A stretch of 64,000 nucleotides of DNA from contig NC_061126.1 of NCBI RefSeq assembly GCF_905220365.1, positions 6,200,001 to 6,264,000 on the forward strand, read 5' to 3'. A program made the translations under genes and the position numbers. Of the stretch, positions 55,114-64,000 are shown one piece after another (the first letter of the stretch is position 1; every line of letters begins with the position of its first letter). This DNA is from Vanessa cardui (lineage: Eukaryota > Arthropoda > Insecta > Lepidoptera > Nymphalidae). The notes under the pieces are model-generated. The model did no database searches and was not told the DNA's origin. It worked only from the letters and a program-made list of their open reading frames with translations.

Positions 55114-58100
55114 ATGTTCTCGAAAGCTAAAAGATTTGAACCATCAGGTAAGTACATTTTCTATACTATAAAACTTATTAAACATTAATTTAACTAGCTA
55201 ATTACCTCAAATTTTACGCGTACAGTATAATTGGGTAATACGTGTTGGGAACTTAAAAATTTTACTTTCATGCTTTGACCGTCTCAACCTATTATAAAGC
55301 ATTAAAACTAAGTTTTATAGTAAGCTACCTCATAGTACATCTATTACGCGAAGGAAACCGCGTGGAGGAACTAGTTTGTAATAATTTACTTTTCTCAAAA
55401 TCTCATATCGCAAAATCATCGCACTTTATTGTTGTTTCTATATTTCGCAGCATTAATCAAAACTCAATCAAAAGTTTTACCTAAACGAGATATAGAGAAG
55501 AACCAGAGTAAAGCGCCTGTTGTTACGAAAAACAAAGTGCCTACCTCAACACCTTCAAAGGAAAACTTTGATGTGAAATCTCAATGCAGTTCAGTTACAA
55601 GTACCAAATCATTTAAAACTGTAAGTAAAGTTTTCTATAGATATGAAAATATATAGATTTTCAATATAAAAAAAATAATTAAAAATTATTTAATGATATA
55701 AAAAAGTGGATCAATAAATTAATCTTTAATTTTCAGCCTAGGCCTATAAAGCATTCAAGTACTACAAGTAAAACATTAACTGGTAGCCTCAAGAAAACAT
55801 TGTTACCACCTAACAAAAATTTGCCTAAAAATAATGACACGAAAGATCAAGAAGAACTCATCAAAGCTTATCAAGTTGAAATAAGGTTTTTTTTTATTCT
55901 TTTATTTTTAAGGGGCCTTACATATGTAGGCAGCCTATATGTCGGCCCCATCGTTAAGTGGAAATAAGGTTGCATATTACATAAATTAACAATATCTTAT
56001 TTAATTTTACTAATTTCTAACAGTTATTTTACAATTTCGTATTACAATAAACAATATGCAATAAACTTATTTGTAAAAGGATTTCATTACAGAGTACTGC
56101 TTAGAAAAAGATAATAATTTTATATTTTAAAAATGTAGAGCATAATATTACATATTTGTTCGAGTTCTTGGTATATTAAGTATGTCTTGGTACATACATT
56201 TTTCGTCTAAACAATATATATAACATATTTTAAACTTTTAGGAACAAAGATTGCACTATAACTGAATATAATAAACAAATAGATGAGCTCAAAAACGAAA
56301 TAGCTAGTTTACAAAAAATATTACAAGAAAACAACAATTGTGAAGATGTTGAGAAAATCAATAAGAAGCTGGGTATGATAATTATTAGTGATGAACAACC
56401 AAACAAAAACAATGAAATATTGACTGAAGCTAATGTAATTACTGTTATTAATAATTTAAAGTCTGAGATATTCGAATTACAAAAGCAATGTGAAAAATTA
56501 GAAAATGAAGTCAGCTATAAGCAAGTTGAACTTACATCTCTTGAGGAAGTTATCACAATTAGAGATAGCTTGTGTACAGATCTTCAGAAAAAGCTTACAG
56601 ATGTAGAAACTTGTTTGGAAGAAACTCACCAAAGATTAGAAATGGTCAAGGGGCATCATGCTTTGGCTCTAGAGGCAAATGAGAGTATCCGACGCGAGTA
56701 CAAAGCTGAGTTAGAAACACTCAAAATAAAACTTGATGAAGAAAAGCAAGCAATTGTTGCTAAATCTAAAGCTGACCAAGAGAATTTGAAACTAAAGTAC
56801 AGTTCTTTAATAGATTCAATTAAAAATCAACTTAAAAAAGAAAAAGATGATAAGATACAGGAGTTGCTTCATGCTCTGGCTGCAAAAGATAAAGAAATGA
56901 AAGCTAAATTAGATCAAATTGATGAAGCAACACAAGAAAAGTTGAAACTCTGTGAAATACAGTTTGAGGAACGTAGTAGACATTTACAGGAGCACTGGAC
57001 ACAACAGCAAAGAGAAATACAGTGCTTAGAAGCTGAGATAAGAGATTTAAAACATTCATTAAATATAAATGAAGAAAAAAATGTTGCTTTAAATAAGGAA
57101 ATTAAAAATATGCAAAATGAAAATGATATTTTGAGAAATGAAAAGAAGACTTTGATGCAGGATCTAGAAGTTATGAGAGATGAATCAAAGAAGAAAGTTA
57201 TAGATTATGAAAATGAAATCAATAAATTGACAGTGGAGGTTGACAGAGCTATTAAGGAAAAAAATAAATTTGAAATGTCCTTATCAGTTACAAGAGATAT
57301 TGTACAAGTTTTAACTATGCGTTTAAGAGAATCTGACAATGAATTAGAGCACTTGGAAAGCCAAGTTCAAACTTTGACTAATTCAAAAGAGGTTTTAGAG
57401 TCGGAATTAGCGACATTTAAGAATACACTTAATAACACAGTCTTGGAATGTAATGAATACAAAGAAGCTCTTGTGAATATACTGAAATCTAAAGCAGCTT
57501 TGGCTAAAGAGCACAATCGAATTATGGAACATAATGTGTCTCTCATAGAAAGTTTACAAAATGTTGAAAAGGAAGCTTATCGTGAACTTGGCTCTATAAA
57601 AAACGAGCTAATAGAAGATGTAGAAATTATTAAAAAAGAATCAAAATCTCAAATACAAATGTTGAGGGAGGAGGTGAGAATCTCATCGATCACACTTTTC
57701 ATCTATTATAAAATATTTTAATGAAGTTTCGTCTTTATTTATTAACTTATATTATAGGTGGAAAAGAAACGCGTTTTGTGTCAGTTAGCGACAGAGCATG
57801 CTGGACAAGCTACGGCAGCAGCAGAACAGTCTCGTGTACTACTGGCACAGGCAGCTGCGGAGATATCGCGACTCGAGAGCGAAAATCATTGCATCCAACA
57901 GCAGGTATGTATAATTAATAATAATACATTATATATTCAAGAAATTATAATATTCATTATGGATTCTCGAAAAAAACAGCGTATAAAAAGTCGTAGAAAC
58001 TGCTATCGGAAGATTGGGTGTATAAGTGATCAAAACTTGCACACATCTTAATATGCAAGTATACAAGTTTACTACATGTGCAAAGGCAATGTGCTAAATA

Positions 58101-58480
58101 TAAATCAATTACCTATTTAATTAGTCAGTTAAGAGCGTCATTTTTTTTTTTCTAGGAAGTATCCTGGCATTACCTATAATTAATTTTTATTTCTAGCTAC
58201 AGAGTAATTTATTTATAAAATATTAATCAGTGACCTTTTTTTTTAATTGTAACAGATTCAAGATCAACAATCTTTAGTCGTTGAATTGTCACTACTGCGA
58301 CAAGAGAATGAGGAATTGACAATGACCGTTGCAAAACAATCTTCTGTTATGGATAAACTGAGAAAAGATGCAGAACAAGTACAGATGAAACCTAAATCCC
58401 CTTCTGTAATACGTAAAAGTCATAAAATTGGAAAGGAGAACATGCAAGTTATTTCTCCTCTTAGGGAACGTAACCATTAA
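55114..58480 (+). CDS. Large coiled-coil protein, identity uncertain (HMMR-like ends)
   Basis: Six exons: 55114-55147, 55451-55620, 55737-55885, 56242-57673, 57758-57904, 58256-58480; all phases agree, giving 718 aa. The N-terminal about 120 residues are basic and rich in Ser/Thr/Lys (MFSKAKRFEPSALIKTQ). From about residue 121 to 650 the protein is nearly continuous heptad coiled coil (e.g. ENEVSYKQVELTSLEEVI, IKNMQNENDILRNEKKTLMQ). The C-terminus is basic with KIGKENMQVISPLRERNH. I do not recognise it firmly. The short basic N-terminus, long coil and a KEN...(S/T)PL(K/R)E C-terminal motif recall vertebrate HMMR/RHAMM, a spindle protein, but coiled-coil similarity is weak evidence. KEN followed by a Ser-Pro suggests cell-cycle regulated turnover (inference). 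Confidence 0.8.
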
Positions 58481-60639
58481 TTATGAAAACAAGGAATGTT
58501 GTGAACTTGGTCATATTAATGTCAAAATGTTGACAAACTTTTTCACTGCCGATTACCGAAATTTGTTTCTAATTGTCGTTTATTTATTTATGTTTTAATT
58601 TATTGGCATGTTACACTCCAATTAGGAAATTACGTAATGTATTTTTTATTTATTGTAATCATAATATTAATAAGTTTGATTTGAAATATAGACTCAAGCA
58701 GATATGGTTTTTCATTTCTCATGTAATATAAAAGTAACGTAGTTATTTTCAACTTTTACTGCATAATATAAAAGGAAGAAAGTAACGAAAGACCGATTTC
58801 GACAATTTTATCGAATCGTTGACTACTAGCGATGTTCTGACATGAGCATGAGTTCAGCCTCTTCACAAGACAAAGTTTTTACTTTTTCATCACAAAATCT
58901 CACAAGCATCTAATAAGTCCATTCAATTGTGCCAATGGATTTTTTTTTAAATAGATAAGGTGGCTAGTATGCGAGCTATAAAGATGCAATCTTGGCGAGA
59001 GACAACTAGACCTAATAATTGTGTTTAGTTTTACTATTTAATTAATAATATTACCTTCCCTACTTATCGAAGATAGGTAATATTTATATTCTCAATAGAC
59101 TACGGAAGATCACAGTTACTGAACACAAATTATATAAATATTATTTTTTAGTTTAAAACAGCATAGCAATAAATCTTATAGACCTGTTCTGTTAATAAAT
59201 TTTAGTTGGTTTTTATTGCTCGGACGCTGTTTACATTCAAACTAACTGAACCGTTAAATGCAAAATTATAAAAATAGCACGCCAACCCACAGCCCCGATT
59301 TTCTCCATACCATTTATCAAAATCTGTTCAGTAGCTTAGTCGCGTTAGACACAAAGCTGCTTTTGCTATCACTTTTTTAATAGATGCACTATCTACTACA
59401 AGTTCGAAGAATTTATCGAGTCCTTACATACTGTTAAAACATTATAAATCATTATTAAGGATAATATTGAGTTTATATTCCATATGAAATTATTATATCC
59501 GCTCCTTTTTTTACAACCATGTGAGACGCTTTCCGTGCAAAAAAAACTTCAGGCTCAAACTATCTATATATCAAATTTTATTTAAATCGGTTCCGCGGTT
59601 TAAGCATGAAGAGGTAACAGTTATTTTTGCATTTATATTATTAGGGATATTCAGATTGATTATTAAAAACAAATAAAACATTTTGGATAGCGTCATACAT
59701 TTATTAAATTATAACATATTAAACATAATTTAATGACTACAGAACTACCCTAATGACATAAAGAAGTACACACAATAAGTGCAGCTGGTCAAATGCAATC
59801 TGCTGGTTAATTTACCTGCTATCATAACAAAGATTCGATATTAATTTTTAAAGCTGCTAATTAAAATTACACACCTAAAAAACTATGGCAAAATGCCCTA
59901 CTATTTGGCAAGATCAATGTGAATTAATGACACGGTCAATAATAATTATCACACTATTACACATTATAGTAGAAATGCTAGTTTATTCAAAAATCAATAC
60001 AAATATTATTCACAAATCACTCTTTGGATCATCAGCCTTTTAAGTAAATCGATAAGATTCTTTGGAAAACGAGACAATTTCAGAAATTTTATTCTACAAT
60101 TATCATTTAAGTGGGGTCTAAATTTTTATTTTAATTATTTTCATTAGAAATTATGATCAATGAATCTTATAGAATTAATTTACAATGTTTATAAAATACT
60201 TGTATATAAAAGTAATAAAACTAACTACACGATTTACATTAAGCTAAACAGTATAAAAATTAATTATTAATAAAATAAGCTGACTGTTTCAATGTTTACA
60301 TGAGATCATTGGTATGATGGGATTCGAAAATCAGTCTTATTCGTTTATTTGAATTATTCCTTGTGAAGAATTTAAGACACATTTAAAAATATTTGTACTT
60401 AAATATACTAGACCAGATCTTTTTTACATGAGTATTATAAGATACTTATTCTAGAAGACCAGCTGTATCAGTATAAGGATATTCAATTTAATAACCTAAA
60501 TATTATAACATGTGCATTGTAAGTACTAAAAAGCTACACTTACATAAATGTTAATAAAAAAGAGATTGTTTTAAATATACGATAAAATAAACACACAAAA
60601 AGGGACAGCAAAACTTTCTATTAAAACTGATATTATGTC
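58481..60639. other. Convergent intergenic region
   Basis: 3' UTRs of the coiled-coil gene and, on the minus strand, the neurotactin-like gene. Helitron-like blocks are visible at about 59285-59370 (CAAAATCTGTTCAGTAGCTTAG) and 59510-59650 (TTTAAATCGGTTCCGCGGTT, GCATTTATATTATTAGGGAT). No exon is recognised. Confidence 0.55.
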
Positions 60640-63203
60640 TTAGTCAATGTGTGCTTGTCTCGGTACAACATCTTCTTGTATGAGTAAATCACACGCTGGC
60701 AGACCATGGTGTGCTAGCAAGTCCTGTCCAATTGCAATCAAACCAGTTTCTGGTCCTGGTAGTTGGCCATGCCAAACATAATAATAAAATAATTGTTGAA
60801 TGGCTGCCATAAAACGACGTTGTTCTGGCATTTCCGAATCGAAAGTACCAAGAATAGCTTCAATATCAGAATTAATATCTGCCATTCCGGAAGCAGCTAT
60901 GCCACCACCTGGGCCCGAACCCAACACTACATACATTGGCACGACCAGGCGCAATCGAGCTAAGCTAATTAATGGGCATAATGTACGAATAGAAGAAATT
61001 AATTCTACAAGTCCTTCATATGACTTATTAAACATTTTAAACACTTCATTAGTCAAATTTTTCTCGCCTATGTAACTTTCATTGACCATTTTTTCTACAA
61101 TATCAGCTGTCCAATTCATATACTTCATTCGTAGTACGTCAGAGTGGCCAGAATGTTGCGTGGTTCCAAAAACCATGGGCTTAAACACTTTCTTTTTGCC
61201 AGAATTTTTTGCTTCCTTTTGAGCATCCCAACTTTCGTATGCATGAGTTCTTAAGTAGTCTCCGTCAAGAACTAGCCAGGAACGTTTTAGTTCGTCAGCG
61301 ACAGGTAAAGAGTTAATATCACTTCCAAGCCATGTATCAGGAGTGGCTGTCATAATTTCTAGCTGCGATATACGACGTAAACAATCCACATCGTTACATT
61401 TGCTGATTTGTTTAAAGGGTTCATTTGCTTTTTGAGATTGCTCCAAACTATCACCGGGAAATATAACGGAAGGTGAAGACAACCAAACTCTTGAATATAA
61501 CTTCTGAGCCTTATTAACTGTTGTCAAGGCTGCAGTTAATGTTGCCCCAGCTCTATGCCCAAGCAGAGTAACAGATTCAGCATCACCTCCAAAATGTTTT
61601 ATATTATACTTTATCCATTGCAGTGCTGCAATTAAATCACTGAGACCATAATTGCCAGATGTACGAGGGTATTTAGAATTGGACAAAATATCCAGGGCTA
61701 AAAAGCCAAATGGACCCAGTCTGAAATTGGGTCTTACAAAGACAACCTCTTTTGTTCTTGCATACATGGCTGAAGGTTGAGCAGGACTTATCCCACCTGC
61801 TAATGTGTTAGCGCCAATTAATACAACAACAGGTAATGGACTGTCATATCTTACGTGAGGGGTAACGACATCCAGAGTTAAACAATCTTCATCGCCAGTA
61901 ATCGTTCCATTTTCCAAAAATTGCAAACAAAGAGGACCAGGTTCATGAACTTCCAATGTACCATTCCAACACATTGAAATATTGTTCAATGGTTGTGCGT
62001 ATGTAAATCTTTTATCTTCTATTGGAGGGACTGCATATGGTATGCTATAGAAATTGTAGACTTGATCGTCCAGAATGCTAAAAACAATAAAAAATAATAA
62101 GTAAAAAATATTCAATGATTTGTTGTACTGAGAGGCTCTCTACTAAGATTATAATGATTGTTTGTAATACAATTTTTGTTAGATAAATGAGAAAATAGTA
62201 GTATGTACAATTAAGATTTCAACTGTTTATTTTTTTGAACTTAATAAACAAGACATGGAAACAGTAATTACTGAGCTTCTTGCCAGTTCTACTCGATTGA
62301 ATCTACTTGTGCAAACATGGGTATTTTTATTACTAAAGGTATTAATGTCTTGTTCACGAGATTGAACAAGAATAAAAATCCTGGTAAATATCCCGAAATT
62401 AATACCTTTAGTAATTTTATGTTTAACTCAACACATGTAAATCAAAAGAGCTCTTATGAGTTTACTAAAAAATAAAAAAAATTACTTACCCTTCAACCAA
62501 ACCGCATGTGGTTTGGGTGGTGATATATCGACCAAGACGGAGGGGTCGCTCGGTGGGCGGTCCAGAACGCGCTCCAATCACTATCCCCACAATAACAGCG
62601 AGTAACACTAATATAGTTACTCCACAAACCATTATGTCATCTAAAAATGTACAACTAAGCTATTATAATTTGTCTTTAATATATATCTTGTAATTATATC
62701 CATTTTGAGCTCAATAGAGAAGGAAATTAATAATATTTTTACTACAAAATATGAAATGAAATGTTGGAACCTAAGAAATCATTGTTACTTGTATTTCAAA
62801 ATTAATTTATACAAGATATGATTACTACTTTAAGAAAGAAATATCAATATTATATTTACCAATAATAAACTTCTTCTGTCGGATTCTTTCTTTTAGAGGA
62901 AGCCTTGTTGCTACTTTGCCCTCTTGCTCATCCTGAAGTAGAATAAGATTATTTCAAAATTAATATTAATTGAAACTATTTAAAAACAATATTAGTGGGT
63001 GATATTATTGAATTACTACTAACAGTCACATCCAATTTTACATTTTCCATTCCATCATTTGGAGTGTCAAGTTTATCTTCTAAAGTTTCCATTGATGCAA
63101 GTGCTGCCTCCGTAGCAGAATGTTTTTGAAATAATTTAGGATATCTAACATTGAATAATCCAAAACCTTTCTTTGCTCCAATAGAATCACCATCTGAAAT
63201 CAT
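60640..63203 (-). CDS. Nrt: Neurotactin-like transmembrane adhesion protein (5' end uncertain)
   Basis: Exons in coding order: 63193-63024 (or from ATG 63203), 62932-62860, 62640-62490, 62077-60640; all phases agree. Drosophila neurotactin is a single-pass type II membrane protein with a cholinesterase-like extracellular domain that works in heterophilic adhesion and axon guidance. Here a cytoplasmic part (GFGLFNVRYPKLFQKHSA, LPLKERIRQKKFIIDDIM) is followed by one membrane segment (VCGVTILVLLAVIVGIVIG) and an alpha/beta-hydrolase-fold ectodomain (FYSIPYAVPP, EDCLTLDV, GNYGLSDLIAALQWIK, IKHFGGDAESVTLLG). The nucleophile elbow is GHRAG instead of GESAG, so the catalytic Ser is Arg and the domain is not an active esterase. 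If ATG 63203 is the start, the protein is 613 aa. An acceptor-like TTTCAG overlaps this ATG, so further 5' exons may lie beyond the window. Confidence 0.85.
62262..62312 (+). mobile_element. Short non-LTR 3'-end scrap
   Basis: ATTACTGAGCTTCTTGCCAG, TTCTACTCGATTGAATCTAC: a short match to the 8968 element 3' block. Intronic in the neurotactin-like gene and next to the foldback element. Confidence 0.55.
62332..62412. mobile_element. Foldback element, second copy
   Basis: The ends ACTAAAGGTATTAAT and ATTAATACCTTTAGT are perfect inverted repeats, and the right arm (GGTAAATATCCCGAAATTAA) matches the right arm of the 20445-20583 copy. The left arm is shortened, with TCTTGTTCACGAGATTGAAC in the centre. 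It lies in the intron before the last neurotactin-like exon. Confidence 0.75.
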
Positions 63204-64000
63204 TTTGAGTTTTATAAAGAATTCATTATGGATCTGTGGATTGCAATTATTTTAGTGTACAATAAATCTAAACATAGATTTTGTTTATATTTGATGAAGA
63301 TGTTTCGATAGTTGGATGAATTTCGATAGTTTGGCTCTATTTCGCCATTTTCAGTATCTAGAAGTATTGCAACTTGTATGTATTGATTGGTGATGCATTG
63401 ATTATAAGCCTAGATTTTAACATTTTATTTTTATTGGCTACTTATATTTTTGTACTGTCTTTAAATGATATGAACACTCAGCACCGGGTTCAACATCCTC
63501 TTCCTATGGCACATAATGCCTGTGCATTGATACGCAAGGGGAAATTGAATGTACATTATGTAGCAAATACACATAATGTAGCACTGAAAGCTACTTAGTG
63601 TCAATATTGTTGATAGACATCTTAATTTTAAGGTTACAATTACAATAATTTTAAAGAGAGGAGAGCCTTAAACAACTTTCCCTATTTTATGAGCAATAAA
63701 TAAATTTTTGTGAGTGTTATTCAGGGTGCTGATTGAAGGCATCATTTAGTAAAGTGGTTAGGCAATTAGGTAAATGGTTAATTGGATTGCTGATTAAGCT
63801 ATTTGCCTGCAAGATATACACAAAGTAATAAAAAAACAATGTATTGTGTAAAAGTACAGTTACTTGAGGATTACTTGTAGCATTAGCACTGTAAGGTGCC
63901 AGTCAATAAGATGGTATATTTCTTGTGCTTAGCTCACTAGCTTATTTTGGAACATAGCTAGACAAATATTGCTATCTTGTAGTAAATTGTTTTATTTGTT
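63204..64000. other. Upstream or intronic region of the neurotactin-like gene
   Basis: No exon is recognised on either strand. A 74-codon + strand frame (63374-63598) has no domain and looks like chance or old repeat. The stretch is AT-rich and is either the promoter or an intron, depending on the true neurotactin start. Confidence 0.5.

Noticed and set aside
1..64000. CRISPR array, bacterial genes or viral insertions
   Set aside because: No regularly spaced repeats with unique spacers and no viral structural or polymerase genes are seen. The only tandem array is the Ric-8 minisatellite, whose units have no spacers.

Overview
The window is nuclear DNA of an insect, almost certainly a butterfly or moth. 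The evidence is small exons with GT-AG introns and AATAAA signals, AT-rich intergenic DNA, and a dense load of lepidopteran-type repeats: tRNA-derived SINEs ending in (GTT)n, Helitron-like elements, non-LTR 3' ends and hAT, Harbinger and foldback elements. The abundant SINE resembles the Metulj type of nymphalid butterflies (family name from memory). There is no bacterial, organellar or CRISPR content.

Seven genes can be assembled exon by exon with matching splice phases, apart from one flagged problem. (1) A ZnT1/SLC30A1-like cation transporter, + strand, coding 11642-16899, 359 aa, with a likely non-coding first exon near 3.7 kb. (2) An F-spondin-type extracellular matrix protein, - strand, 28700 down to about 18637, about 811 aa: Reeler, Spondin_N, three TSP1, Kunitz, and a last TSP1. 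(3) Ric-8, the G-alpha chaperone and exchange factor, - strand, 40124-34782, 550 aa. (4) NDUFA9, a complex I subunit, + strand, 41849-46233, 399 aa. (5) Ribosomal protein S10, - strand, 48479-47236, 159 aa. (6) Splicing factor SF3A2, + strand, 51030-51998, 261 aa. (7) An unidentified coiled-coil protein, + strand, 55114-58480, 718 aa. The 3' part of an eighth gene, a neurotactin-like transmembrane protein with a dead esterase domain, lies on the - strand at the right end (60640-63203).

Layout. 1-11.6 kb is AT-rich, with an upstream exon and a hAT element holding a LINE. 11.6-16.9 kb is the ZnT gene, and 18.6-28.7 kb the spondin gene with many intronic insertions. 28.7-34.4 kb is gene-free and repeat-rich, including an 843-bp element with perfect 33-bp inverted ends. 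34.4-40.1 kb is Ric-8, ending in a G/C-rich minisatellite. 40-52 kb holds compact housekeeping genes (NDUFA9 and RpS10 tail to tail, RpS10 and SF3A2 head to head). 52-64 kb holds a scrambled retroelement, the coiled-coil gene and the neurotactin-like gene. The genes are unrelated in function and there is no operon-like logic.

The most notable observations are the Ric-8 stop-codon minisatellite, loss of one zinc ligand in the ZnT-like transporter, a one-nucleotide phase gap and a 19-nt microexon in spondin, and several transposons whose ends and target duplications are intact enough to define. I found no clearly new multi-gene system.
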